A stretch of DNA of 64,000 nt from an uncultured Eubacteriales bacterium (GTDB lineage: Bacteria > Bacillota > Clostridia > Oscillospirales > Oscillospiraceae): the NCBI GenBank assembly GCA_900319695.1, contig ONPN01000004.1, positions 22,979 to 86,978 of the forward strand. Direction: 5' to 3'. The notes under the pieces are model-generated. The model ran no database searches and had not been told where the DNA came from. It worked only from the letters and a program-made list of their open reading frames with translations. This document shows positions 7,888 to 17,000 of the stretch, one piece after another; position 1 is the stretch's first letter, and each line of letters begins with the position of its first letter. The position numbers and the translations under genes are program-made.

Positions 7888-7927
7888 AAAACGCATGTCC
7901 CCGTGTAAAAATTCAGAGGGGACACGC
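7888..7927 (-). terminator. terminator between nadE and gdhA
   Basis: The stem GCATGTCCCC (7893-7902) pairs with GGGGACACGC (7918-7927) with one mismatch. Read on the minus strand it ends in a T-rich run (7890 downward), so it terminates nadE transcripts before gdhA. Confidence 0.75.
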
Positions 7928-7956
7928 GCTTTTTCTTGTGAAATTTTACGGGATTT

Positions 7957-9819
7957 TTACCCGATATTCTCCAGATCCTTCAGAAACAGCGTGGCTTCGC
8001 CGTCGGAGGGGATGCGGAAGCCGGTGCGGGGGGAGACGGTGAAGGCCTCCACCGCGGGGCCGTCCATCAGGCAGGAGCGCTTGAACTGCTGAGAGAACAG
8101 GCGCTTGCACCAGCTCGTGAGCCAGCGCTTCAATTCCTCATCCGTAAACTCGTCGGCATAGGCCGCCTTCGCCAGGCGGAACACCTTGGACGGCGTGAAG
8201 CCGTTAATCAGGATGTGGTGGGTGAAGAAGTCCTGCAGAGCGTAGGAGCCGACGGCGTCCTCACTCTTCTGCTCGATCAGATCGTCGTGAATGGGCAGGA
8301 GCTCCGGGGTCACGGGGCAGTCGAGCACGTCGTAGAGCGCGGCCTTGAGAACCTTGTCCTCCGTCGTCGCGGCGATGTGGCTGACATTGGCACGAACCTG
8401 CGTCTTCGTGAGGCCGAGGTTTACGTCGTACATGCTGGTGTGGTCGCCGTTGTAGGTGCACCAGCCGTCGATGAACTCGCTCAGATCCTCGGTGCCGACG
8501 TCGAGGCCGTTGCACTTGTTGGCGATGTCCATGAGCACCTGCGTCCGCTCGCGCGCCTGGGCGTTCTCAAAGGCGAGGGAGTAGTCGTCGTGGGCGTGGC
8601 CGATGTCGTCGAAGTGCTGCAAAACGGCCTTCGTAATGTCGATGACGCGCACCTCGCAGCCCCACTGCTCGGCCACCACCACCGCGTTGGACTTGGTGCG
8701 GCTGGACGTGCCGAAGCAGGGCATGGTGCAGGCAATGACGTTCGTGGAAGGCAGGCCCATGCGCTTGACCGCCATGGCCGAGACCATAACCGCGAGGGTC
8801 GAGTCCACACCGCCGGAGATGCCGACGACGCAGTGGTCGAGGTGGGCGTAGGTCATGCGCTTGACGAGAGCCGAGACCTGGATGTCCAGCATCCGCTCGC
8901 AATAGGCGGGCAGATCGGCGGGGTTCTCGGGCAGGTGCGGGTGCTTGCTGTAACGGCGGGTGAGGGCGGTGTCACTCAATTCCGCGCGGCCCCACAGACG
9001 GACGCCGTCAAACCCGGTGCTGCGGTCAAAGCCGCCGCGCGCTTTGCGGAGGTTCATCAGGTACTCCGCGTCGATCTCACTGACAGCCAGGCAGTCCTCA
9101 TACTCGGACTCGGCGAGGATAACGCCGTCCTCTGCCGCCATGCACAGGCCGGAGTAGGCATTGTCGGTGGTGCTCTCGCCCCGTCCGGGAGCGGCGAGAA
9201 GAATGCCCGCCGCGAGGCGCTTCGACTGCGCCTTGATGTTCAGCTCCGCGTCCCGGGTGGAGTATACCGTCTCGGGAAAGTCCGCCATCTGTACGATCAG
9301 CGTCGCGCCCTCGAGTGCTGCGTCCACGGAGGGCGGGCAGACCGCGTCCATGTCCGCGCCGATTTCAGCCCAAACTTTAAGGCCTGGGATCGCCCGGTGT
9401 TCATAGAGACGCTTTGCCGAGATGGGGAAATCAACGGCGTCTTTTGCAAGAGCATAGTCCGGCGCTGTTTCGCCCTGCGGGGTGAGCCCCAGCAGCTCGC
9501 CGTCGTACACAGCGGCGGCGGCGTTCAGAACCCGTGAGCCGAGGGCGTAGGGCAGACCGACAAAGACGAGCATGTCCCTGCTCTCCGTCGCCGTGATGAC
9601 CTTCTGAAGCGCGGCCCACGCCCCGTCAAGCAAAACCTTATGCCGGAAGAGGTCGCGGCACTCCACGCCCGTCAGCGTCAGTACCGGGAAGGCCAGCACC
9701 TTCACGCCGAGCGCGTCCGCCTTTTCGATGCACTCGATCACGCGGTCGGCGTTATAGTCGCAGTCGCACACCCGGATCACGGGCGACGCCGCGGCAACTT
9801 TGATAAATCCGTTTTTCAC
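7957..9819 (-). CDS. nadE: NAD+ synthetase with degenerate glutaminase (nitrilase) domain
   Basis: A 620-residue two-domain NadE that amidates nicotinic acid adenine dinucleotide to NAD. The C-terminal synthetase domain is intact: ISGGVDSTLAV P-loop (about residues 332-342), LDVGTEDLSEFIDGWCTYNGD and SQQFKRSCL. The N-terminal nitrilase-like domain keeps the fold (RGESTTDNAYSG, PPSVDAALEGAT). It lacks the catalytic Glu-Lys-Cys: VFPEL is AFPVL (Val46), VPK is TPQ (Gln115), and EICEDM is EIGADM (Gly154). By alignment from memory to the M. tuberculosis enzyme (E52, K121, C176) glutamine hydrolysis should be abolished, so the protein probably uses free ammonia. It is likely co-transcribed with glyS upstream. 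Confidence 0.93.
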   Translation of the reverse strand: MKNGFIKVAAASPVIRVCDCDYNADRVIECIEKADALGVKVLAFPVLTLTGVECRDLFRHKVLLDGAWAALQKVITATESRDMLVFVGLPYALGSRVLNAAAAVYDGELLGLTPQGETAPDYALAKDAVDFPISAKRLYEHRAIPGLKVWAEIGADMDAVCPPSVDAALEGATLIVQMADFPETVYSTRDAELNIKAQSKRLAAGILLAAPGRGESTTDNAYSGLCMAAEDGVILAESEYEDCLAVSEIDAEYLMNLRKARGGFDRSTGFDGVRLWGRAELSDTALTRRYSKHPHLPENPADLPAYCERMLDIQVSALVKRMTYAHLDHCVVGISGGVDSTLAVMVSAMAVKRMGLPSTNVIACTMPCFGTSSRTKSNAVVVAEQWGCEVRVIDITKAVLQHFDDIGHAHDDYSLAFENAQARERTQVLMDIANKCNGLDVGTEDLSEFIDGWCTYNGDHTSMYDVNLGLTKTQVRANVSHIAATTEDKVLKAALYDVLDCPVTPELLPIHDDLIEQKSEDAVGSYALQDFFTHHILINGFTPSKVFRLAKAAYADEFTDEELKRWLTSWCKRLFSQQFKRSCLMDGPAVEAFTVSPRTGFRIPSDGEATLFLKDLENIG

Positions 9820-9845
9820 AGAAGGTACCTTACTTTCGTGATAAA

Positions 9846-10010
9846 TGCCTTCCCCTTGAGGGGAAGGTGGCTCTTCCCGTCCCCCGCAAGGGACGAGACG
9901 GATGAGGTGGAAACCTTGCCCACGGTACGAGACCGTTTAGAAAGAACAACGCTGCCACCTCATCCCCACCAGTGTGCGCACTGGTGGACCTTCCCCTCAA
10001 GGGGAAGGCA
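9846..10010. repeat. 165-bp inverted-repeat intergenic element
   Basis: The ends are complementary: 9846-9870 and 9988-10010 each contain CCTTCCCCTTGAGGGGAAGG-type self-complementary cores. Inner arms GATGAGGTGG (about 9901) and CCACCTCATC (about 9954) also pair, and CCAGTGTGCGCACTGG lies at 9969-9984. No coding capacity. It resembles short mobile intergenic repeats I recall from Oscillospirales, but this was not searched. Confidence 0.75.
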
Positions 10011-10017
10011 AAGCTAT

Positions 10018-11442
10018 TCAGAACTTCACGCGCTCGGCGATGTAGTTCTTGACCTCGGTGATGGGGATGCGGACCTGCTGCATGGTGTCGCGCTCGCGGA
10101 TGGTGACGCAGTGGTCGGCGACGTCGGTCTCGGTGCCGACGGTGTTGAAGTCGAAGGTGATGCAGAACGGGGTGCCGATCTCATCCTCGCGGCGGTAGCG
10201 CTTGCCGATGGAGCCGGTCTCGTCGTAGTCGCACATGAACTCCTTGGACAGTTCGCGGTAGAGCTCCATGGCGGGGCCGGTGAGGACTTCCTTCTTGCTC
10301 AGCGGCAGGATCGCGCACTTGAAGGGGGCGAGGGCCGGGTGCAGGTGCAGAACCGTGCGCACGTCGGGGTTGCCCTTCTTGTCCTGGCCGACAACTTCCT
10401 CGTCATAGGCCTCGCACAGGAAAGCGAGGGCCACGCGGTCGCAGCCGAGGGACGGCTCGATAACGTAGGGGATGTAGTGCTCGTTCGCGTCCTGATCGTA
10501 GTAGGTCAGATCCTTGCCGCTGGCCTCCTGGTGACGGCCGAGGTCGTAGTCCGTGCGGTCGGCGATGCCCCAGAGCTCGCCCCAATCGGTGAACGGGAAG
10601 GCGTACTCGATGTCGGTGGTAGCGCGGGAGTAGAAGGCCAGCTCCGCCTTCTCGTGGTCGCGCAGTCTCAGGTGCTCCTCCTTGATGCCGAGGGACACAA
10701 GCCAGTTGCGGCAGTAGTCTTTCCAGTAGGCAAACCACTCGAGGTCGGTGCCGGGCTTGCAGAAGAACTCGCACTCCATCTGCTCAAACTCTCTGGTGCG
10801 GAAGGTGAAGTTGCCCGGGGTGATCTCGTTGCGGAAGGCCTTGCCCACCTGGCAGACGCCGAAGGGCAGCTTGCGGCGGGTGGTGCGCTGGATGTTGGCA
10901 AAGTTTACAAAGATGCCCTGCGCGGTCTCGGGGCGCAGATAGCAGACGGAGGAGGAGTCCTCGGTAACGCCGATGGCGGTCTTGAACATGAGGTTGAACT
11001 TGCGGATGGGGGTGAAGTCATGCTTGCCGCACATGGGGCAGATGATATCGTTATGCTCGGCAATGAACGCGTCCATCTCGTCGAAGCTCATGGCGTCGAC
11101 GTTGACCTCGGGGTGCTCCTCACCGATGAGCTTGTCGGCTCTGTGGCGGGCCTTGCAGGCCTTGCAGTCGAGCAGAGGGTCGGAGAAGCTGGAGACGTGT
11201 CCGGTGGTGACCCAGGTCTGGGGGTTCATCAGGATGGCGGCGTCGAGGCCGACGTTATACTCGCTCTCCTGCACGAACTTCTTGAGCCATGCCTTCTTCA
11301 CGTTGTTTTTGAACTCCACGCCGAGGGGGCCGTAGTCCCAGGAGTTGGCGAGGCCGCCGTAGATCTCGCTGCCCGCGTAGACGAAGCCGCGGTTTTTGCA
11401 CAGGGCGACGATCTTGTCCATTGTCTTTTCGTTGTGTTCCAT
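10018..11442 (-). CDS. glyS: glycine-tRNA ligase (single-chain, dimeric type)
   Basis: A 474-residue class II synthetase of the eukaryote/archaea-like alpha2 type. It begins [19 protein letters not shown]. Motif regions include [20 protein letters not shown] near the N-terminus, [14 protein letters not shown] (motif 2 area) and [14 protein letters not shown] (motif 3). A CxxC/H zinc-like insert is present ([27 protein letters not shown]). The ATG at 11442 is chosen because it sits 7 nt after AAGGAAG; an upstream in-frame GTG at 11460 overlaps that site. A 95-nt leader contains a terminator-like hairpin but no T-box signature. Confidence 0.95.
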   Translation of the reverse strand: MEHNEKTMDKIVALCKNRGFVYAGSEIYGGLANSWDYGPLGVEFKNNVKKAWLKKFVQESEYNVGLDAAILMNPQTWVTTGHVSSFSDPLLDCKACKARHRADKLIGEEHPEVNVDAMSFDEMDAFIAEHNDIICPMCGKHDFTPIRKFNLMFKTAIGVTEDSSSVCYLRPETAQGIFVNFANIQRTTRRKLPFGVCQVGKAFRNEITPGNFTFRTREFEQMECEFFCKPGTDLEWFAYWKDYCRNWLVSLGIKEEHLRLRDHEKAELAFYSRATTDIEYAFPFTDWGELWGIADRTDYDLGRHQEASGKDLTYYDQDANEHYIPYVIEPSLGCDRVALAFLCEAYDEEVVGQDKKGNPDVRTVLHLHPALAPFKCAILPLSKKEVLTGPAMELYRELSKEFMCDYDETGSIGKRYRREDEIGTPFCITFDFNTVGTETDVADHCVTIRERDTMQQVRIPITEVKNYIAERVKF

Positions 11443-11486
11443 TTTTACTTCCTTTCCCACGGCTGGATGCCGCGGAGATATTTTTA

Positions 11487-11511
11487 AGGGGTCGCCCGAC
11501 GGCCCCTTATT
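11487..11511 (-). promoter_or_regulatory. attenuator-like hairpin in the glyS leader
   Basis: On the minus strand AAGGGG...CCCCTT is followed by AAAAATA, between the promoter and the start codon. A second hairpin CCGCGGC/GCCGTGG overlaps the ribosome-binding region. The conserved T-box sequence is absent, so the regulatory mode is unknown. Confidence 0.4.
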
Positions 11512-11536
11512 TTATGCCATATTCCGGCGAATTGTT

Positions 11537-11565
11537 ATTTTATCAGAAAAAGTACCGGGATTCAA
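11537..11565 (-). promoter_or_regulatory. sigma-A promoter for glyS-nadE
   Basis: On the minus strand TTGAAT (11565-11560), a 17-bp spacer and TAAAAT (11542-11537), preceded by TG one base upstream (extended -10 like). Confidence 0.75.
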
Positions 11566-11661
11566 TACAAAACTGCCTGTGAGAAAAAGATAACAAAGAC
11601 GTGCTATGCAAGGCACGCGCTTTATGCTATACTGTCCCCAAAACCGAGAACGGAGACGATT

Positions 11662-12315
11662 ATGAAATACAAATGCCTGGTCTTTGACCACGACGACACC
11701 GTCGTCAACTCCACCGCCACCATCCATCACCCCTGCTTTGCCGAATACTTAAAAGAGTTTTACCCCGGGGAGACCATGGGACTGGAGGAGTATTTCCTGT
11801 TAAACTTCGCCCCGGGCTTCGTCCCCATGTGCCGGGAGCGCTACGGCATGACGGACGAGGACCTTGCGCACGAGGCAACATACTGGCAGAACTATGTGAG
11901 GAGCCATATCCCCACGGCCTACCCCGGCCTGCGGGAGATCATGGAGCGGCAGAAGGCGGAGGGCGGCCTTGTGTGCGTCGTGTCCCACTCCTTTGACTAC
12001 AACATCCGCCGGGATTACGAGGCAAACGGCCTGCCGTCGCCCGACGCGGTCTACGGCTGGGAGCGGCCCGAGCACCAGCGCAAGCCCAACACCTTTCCGC
12101 TCGACGACATCATGGCGCGCTTTGAGCTGAAACCCTCGGAGCTTCTGATGATCGACGATCTCAAGCCCGGCTACGACATGGCCGCCGCCGCGGGGGTGGA
12201 CTTCGCCGCCGTCGGCTGGGCCTATGAGATCCCGGAGATCGAGCGCTTCATGCGGCAGAACTGCCCGCTGTACTTCAAGAAGGTATCGGAGCTTGCGGCG
12301 TGGCTTGCAGAATAG
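11662..12315 (+). CDS. HAD-family hydrolase (phosphatase-like)
   Basis: A 217-residue haloacid dehalogenase fold protein. Motif I is VFDHDDTVV (nucleophile Asp in DxDxT), motif II is VVSHS, the motif III lysine is in RKPNTFP and motif IV is LLMIDDLKPG. A helical cap lies between motifs I and II (about residues 20-90). The pattern matches phosphoglycolate-phosphatase-like enzymes, but the substrate is not deducible. The gene is divergent from glyS and converges on the hydrogenase gene, so it appears monocistronic. A possible -10 TATACT lies at 11628-11633. Confidence 0.85.
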   Translation: MKYKCLVFDHDDTVVNSTATIHHPCFAEYLKEFYPGETMGLEEYFLLNFAPGFVPMCRERYGMTDEDLAHEATYWQNYVRSHIPTAYPGLREIMERQKAEGGLVCVVSHSFDYNIRRDYEANGLPSPDAVYGWERPEHQRKPNTFPLDDIMARFELKPSELLMIDDLKPGYDMAAAAGVDFAAVGWAYEIPEIERFMRQNCPLYFKKVSELAAWLAE

Positions 12316-12341
12316 TGTGATTTGAGTCCCCTGTTAAATTG

Positions 12342-12372
12342 AACAGCGGCAGGCGCACGGCCTGTCGCTGTT
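12342..12372. terminator. bidirectional terminator between the HAD and hydrogenase genes
   Basis: A 13-bp stem (12342-12354 with 12360-12372, one G-T pair) between two convergent genes. Confidence 0.75.
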
Positions 12373-12386
12373 TCCTTATGTGATGA

Positions 12387-13856
12387 TTACTCCCTGTGCA
12401 TATGCACATTCTCGGCGTCCATGATTTTCAGATTCTCGTGCACGCCTCTTGAGTCTGCAAGGCCGATCATGGCGTCGCGGTCTTTTTTCAGCTCCGTGAC
12501 CGCCTTCTGCCGCGCCGGGCCGCCGACGCAGCCGCCCTCGCAGATCATGCCCTCGATAAAGCTCTCGGGCAGTCTGCCGAGCTTCATCATGGTCAGGGCG
12601 GTCTTGCACTCCTGCGCGCCGTTGCAGACCTTGACCTTGAGCTGGTCGGGGTCGAAGTCCTGCTCCTTGAGGCACTGGACCACAGCGGCGGTGACGCCCG
12701 CGCTGTTGCCGAAATACTTGCCATAGGTCGAGCCCTGCTGCGTGTATCCCGACGCGGGCTCAAGCTCAATATCCTTGCCGTGCAGCATCTCCACCGCCTC
12801 GTCAAAGGTGAGGACAAAGTCGGCGTTGCCTTCGATCTGCTGATCCTGCGCCTCGCTCTTTTTGGCCTGGCAGGGGCCGACGAAGACGGTGACCGCCTCG
12901 GGATCGCGGCTCTTGATCAGGCGCGAAACGGCGCACATGGGGCTGACCGTGGTGGAGATGTTCCCGGCGAGCTCCGGGAAGTGCTTGCGTATCATGTTGA
13001 CAAAGGCCGGGCAGCAGGAGGTCGTCTTCTTCTCGCCCTTCTGGAAGGCCTCGGCCCATTCGTCCGCCTCTGCGGCGGCGGTCAGGTCGCCGCCCAAAGA
13101 CACCTCGATCATGTCCGCAAAGCCCGCCTTTTTAAGCGCCTCGCGCCAGGAGTCGGGGGTGATGTTCTTGCCGAACTGTCCCTCCACCGCCGGGGCCACC
13201 ATGGCATAGACGCGCTTGCCGGCGAGGATCGCCTGGATCACGTCCACGAGGCGGGTCTTCGCGCCGAGCGCGCCGAAGGGGCAGGCCTGGATGCAGTGGC
13301 CGCACTGGATGCACTTGCTCTCGTCGATCACGCACAGTCCCGTGTCCGGATCCATGGTGATTGCGTTGGCCGGGCACGCCTGTTTGCAGGGGCGCACCTG
13401 ATGCACGATGACCTGATAGGGGCAGTTTTTCGCGCACATGCCGCACTCCCGGCATTTCTGCGGGTCGATATGGGCGCGGATTCGGCCGCGCTCACGCACG
13501 ATGGAGACGGCCTGAAAACGGCAGGACTCAAAGCAGGCGTGACCCAGACATCCGTGGCAGTTGTCCGTCACGGTGTAGGAGGAGATAGCGCAGTCGTCGC
13601 AGGCGGCGGGGATGACGTGCACGATATTCTTTGTGTCGTTCGCTGCGGGGCTCAGGCCGCGCACCAGGCGCACGCGCTGGCGGATGATCTCGCGCTCACG
13701 GTAGATGCAGCAGCGAAACTGCGGCAGCGGCCCCGGAATGATGGTCTCCGGCAGGAGTTCCACCTTTTCCTCCAGCTCCCCGTTCCAGGCGAGCTTTGCC
13801 ACCTCGCGGAAAATTCTCTTGGTGATGTTGCTGGTTGTGCGGTCGTTTGTAATCAT
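12387..13856 (-). CDS. monomeric [FeFe] hydrogenase with 2[4Fe-4S] N-terminal domain
   Basis: A 489-residue iron-only hydrogenase that produces or senses H2 using ferredoxin electrons. Two 4Fe-4S ferredoxin motifs occur at KCRECGMCAKNCP (about residues 134-146) and KCIQCGHCIQACP (about residues 180-192), after an extra Cys-rich region (CDDC, CHGC). The H-cluster motifs are TSCCPAF (L1), VGPCQAKK (L2) and EGMICEGGCVGGP (L3). The TSCCPA and GPC variants resemble the group B monomeric enzymes of clostridia, whose role is less clear than that of bifurcating HydABC. Maturases HydEFG are not in the window. The start has AAGGAGGAG upstream. The protein is cytosolic, with no signal. Confidence 0.9.
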   Translation of the reverse strand: MITNDRTTSNITKRIFREVAKLAWNGELEEKVELLPETIIPGPLPQFRCCIYREREIIRQRVRLVRGLSPAANDTKNIVHVIPAACDDCAISSYTVTDNCHGCLGHACFESCRFQAVSIVRERGRIRAHIDPQKCRECGMCAKNCPYQVIVHQVRPCKQACPANAITMDPDTGLCVIDESKCIQCGHCIQACPFGALGAKTRLVDVIQAILAGKRVYAMVAPAVEGQFGKNITPDSWREALKKAGFADMIEVSLGGDLTAAAEADEWAEAFQKGEKKTTSCCPAFVNMIRKHFPELAGNISTTVSPMCAVSRLIKSRDPEAVTVFVGPCQAKKSEAQDQQIEGNADFVLTFDEAVEMLHGKDIELEPASGYTQQGSTYGKYFGNSAGVTAAVVQCLKEQDFDPDQLKVKVCNGAQECKTALTMMKLGRLPESFIEGMICEGGCVGGPARQKAVTELKKDRDAMIGLADSRGVHENLKIMDAENVHMHRE

Positions 13857-13910
13857 ATAGCTCCTCCTTCAGATCGCAGGCAATCAGGTTCAATAAAGAT
13901 TTGTGTGTCT

Positions 13911-13939
13911 ATTGTATAGGCTCCCCCGCCCGGGGTCAA
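13911..13939 (-). promoter_or_regulatory. sigma-A promoter for the [FeFe] hydrogenase
   Basis: On the minus strand TTGACC (13939-13934), 17 bp, TACAAT (13916-13911), about 55 nt before the start codon. Confidence 0.75.
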
Positions 13940-13967
13940 GCAAATCTTTCGAAAAGACCGCAAAAAC

Positions 13968-14053
13968 CGTAGGGGTCGATCCCCAGATCGACCCGCCGAT
14001 CAACGCGCGCTGGTGTGTTTACGGCGGGCCGATGAGGGCATCGGCCCCTACGG
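13968..14053. repeat. inverted-repeat element (GTAGGGGYCGAT family)
   Basis: The outer arms 13968-13981 and 14040-14053 pair. Positions 14022-14052 are, in reverse complement, identical over 31 nt to 30205-30235 downstream of coaX. No coding capacity. Confidence 0.75.
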
Positions 14054-14060
14054 CCTGTTA

Positions 14061-17000
14061 TCAGTATTCAAACTGTCCCTCGTACACGACGCTCGCCCCG
14101 CCGGTGAGCAGGACGCGCGCGTCGGTGTAGTTGACGGTGAGCTCGCCGCCGAGGACGCTGACCTTCACGTCGCTGCCCTTGTCGCAGAGGCCGTTTTCAC
14201 AGGCCGCCACGACCGCCGCGCACGCGCCGGTGCCGCAGGCGAGGGTCTCGCCGCTGCCGCGCTCCCAGACCCGCATACGCAGAGCGTGCCGGTTCACGAC
14301 GCGCACGAACTCGGCGTTAACCCGTTCGGGGAACATGGCGTCATGCTCAAAGAGCGGGCCAACCGTCTCAAGGTCAAGGCCGTCGATCGCGTCGCAGAAC
14401 ACCACGCAGTGGGGGTTGCCGACGTTCACGCAGGTGACGCGGTAATCCGCCCCGCCGATGGTGACAGGCGCGTCGACAACGGTCTCCCCGCCGTAGACTG
14501 CCGGGATCTCCGCCGCCTTGAGCGACGCTTTCCCCATGTCCACCTCCACAGAGCTGACCTTCCCGTCACGCAGGAAGAGGCGCAGGGACTTGACCCCGCT
14601 GCCGGTCTCGACGGTCATGCGCTCCCGGGACACGATACCCCGGTCGTAGACGTACTTTGCCACGCAGCGGATGTTGTTGCCCGCCATTTTGCCCTCGCTG
14701 CCGTCACGGTTGAAGCTGCGCATCCTGACGTCGGCGATCTTGGACTTCTCGATCAGCACAATGCCGTCGCTGCCGACGCCGGTGTGGGGTCTGCACAGGT
14801 TTACGCACAGGGACTCCGGGCAGGTGATCGCGCCGTCAAAGTTTTCAATGAAGATATAGTCGTTGCCGCAGTCCTGCATCTTGGTGAAGCGGATAAGCTG
14901 GCGCCGGGTGCGCATGGCGTTGATATCCACGAGCTCGGTGCTGCTCTCATGGAAGCGGCTTTCAATGATCTCGGCCAGGGCGTTCGCGGTATCGAGCGAC
15001 GTGAGGCACGGCACGCCCCGCTGCATGGCGCGGCGGTGAAGCGCGATGTAGTCCCCCATCGTCCCGTCCTTGACCGCGCCGGTATAGACAAGGTAGCGCA
15101 GAGCCCCGCTGTCCATCAGCGCTTCGATCTCCCCGCTCTCCCCGGCGTTTTGCACGGAGACGACCGGGATGCCGAGGGAGGCGATGGCCGCCGCCGTGTC
15201 GGTGGTGGCGTAGAGCGTGAGCCCCAGCTTGTAAAAGCGCCGCGCGAGAGACAAAATCTCCTGGCTGTCCTCGTTCTCCACGCTGATGAGTACGCCGCGC
15301 TGCGCATCATAGCGCTCCGGGAGCTTAAAGCCCGCGGCGGTCAGCCCCTTGAAGAGGGCCTCCGCCAGCGTCCGGCCGATACCCAGCACCTCGCCCGTGG
15401 ACTTCATCTCCGGGCCGAGGATGGAGTTTGCGTCGGAGAGCTTTTCAAAGGAGAAGACCGGCACCTTGACGGCGTAATAGGGCGGCGTGCGATAGAGTCC
15501 CGTCCCCCAGCCGAGATCGCGCAGCTTTGCCCCCAGCATGATCCGGGAGGCGAGGTCCACCATCGGCACGTTTGTGACCTTGCTGATATAGGGCACGGTG
15601 CGGGAGGCGCGGGGGTTTACCTCGATGACATACAGCTCGTCCTGCCAGATGAGGTACTGGATGTTGACCAGCCCTTTGGTCCCCAGCGCGAGGGCCAGCT
15701 TTTCGGACACGTCCGCGATACGCTTTAAGAACTTGTCGCTGAGGTTCCAGGGCGGATAGACGGCGATGGAGTCGCCGCTGTGGACACCCGCGCGCTCGAT
15801 ATGCTCCATGATGCCGGGGATGAGCACGTCCTCCCCGTCGGAGATCACATCCACCTCGAGTTCCGTGCCGGGCATATACTTGTCCACCAGCACGGGGTTT
15901 TCGATGCCCTGGGCGAGGATGCCGTTCATATAGCGCACGGTGCTCTCTTTGTCACGGGAGATGCACATGTTCTGCCCGCCGATGACGTAGGAAGGGCGCA
16001 GCAGTACGGGATAGCCCAGATCCTCCGCGGCGGCGACGGCCTCGTCCAGCGTGAGCACGCCGTGGCCCCGCGGTCTGCGGATGCCGAAGCGCTCGAGCAG
16101 CGCGTCAAAGCGGGCGCGGTCCTCGGCGGTGTCAATGCTGTCGGCGGAGGTACCGAGGATCTGCACGCCCTTTTTGTCCAGAAACTCGGTCAGCTTGATG
16201 GCCGTCTGCCCGCCGAAGGCCACGACCACGCCCACGGGCTTTTCAAGCTGCACGATGTTCCACACGTCCTCGCGGCACAGGGGCTCAAAGTAGAGTCTGT
16301 CCGCCGTGTCGTAGTCGGTGGAGACGGTCTCGGGGTTGTTGTTGACGATGACCACGTCGTAGCCCAGCTCCCGCAGGGTCCAGACGCAGTGGACCGAGGA
16401 ATAGTCAAACTCGATGCCCTGGCCGATGCGGATGGGGCCGGAGCCCAGCACCATGACCACGGGCTTGCCGGAGCGCGGGAAAAGGCGGCTCTCACACTCC
16501 GAGTCGAAGGTGGAATAGAAGTACGGCGTCTCAGCCTCAAACTCCGCGCCGCAGGTGTCCACCATCTTATAGTGCATCTCCATGCCCGGAACGGAATCCA
16601 CGCCGCAGAGCCTGCACAGCGCCTCGTCCGTATAGCCGAGGCGTTTCGCTTTTTTGTAGTCCTCGCCGCTGAGTCCGTCAGCCTTCAAGTGAGCTTCAAA
16701 CTCCACCAGTCCCTGTAATTTCCACAAAAACCAGCGGTCGATTTTGGTAATGTTGAAGATCTCGTCCACGCTGACGCCGGCCTTCAGCGCCTCGAAGACG
16801 GTGAAAATGCGGCGGTCGTCCTGGGCGGCCAGGCGCTCACGCACCGGCGCGTCGGAGAGGGGCGGAGCATTGAGCGTATCAAGGCCCAGTTCCGCGCCGC
16901 GCACGGCCTTCATCAGGGCCATCTCGAAGGAGGGCGCGATGGCCATGACCTCGCCCGTGGCCTTCATCTGGGTACCGAGCCTGCGGCTGGCCCCGTGGAA

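Noticed and set aside
11443-11565. T-box riboswitch upstream of glyS
   Set aside because: The leader is about 90 nt and lacks the conserved T-box sequence and specifier stem.
14061-14915. Separate dapF gene starting at the internal ATG 14915
   Set aside because: No convincing Shine-Dalgarno sequence precedes it and the frame is continuous with CarB. It cannot be fully excluded, so the fusion is reported as likely rather than certain.
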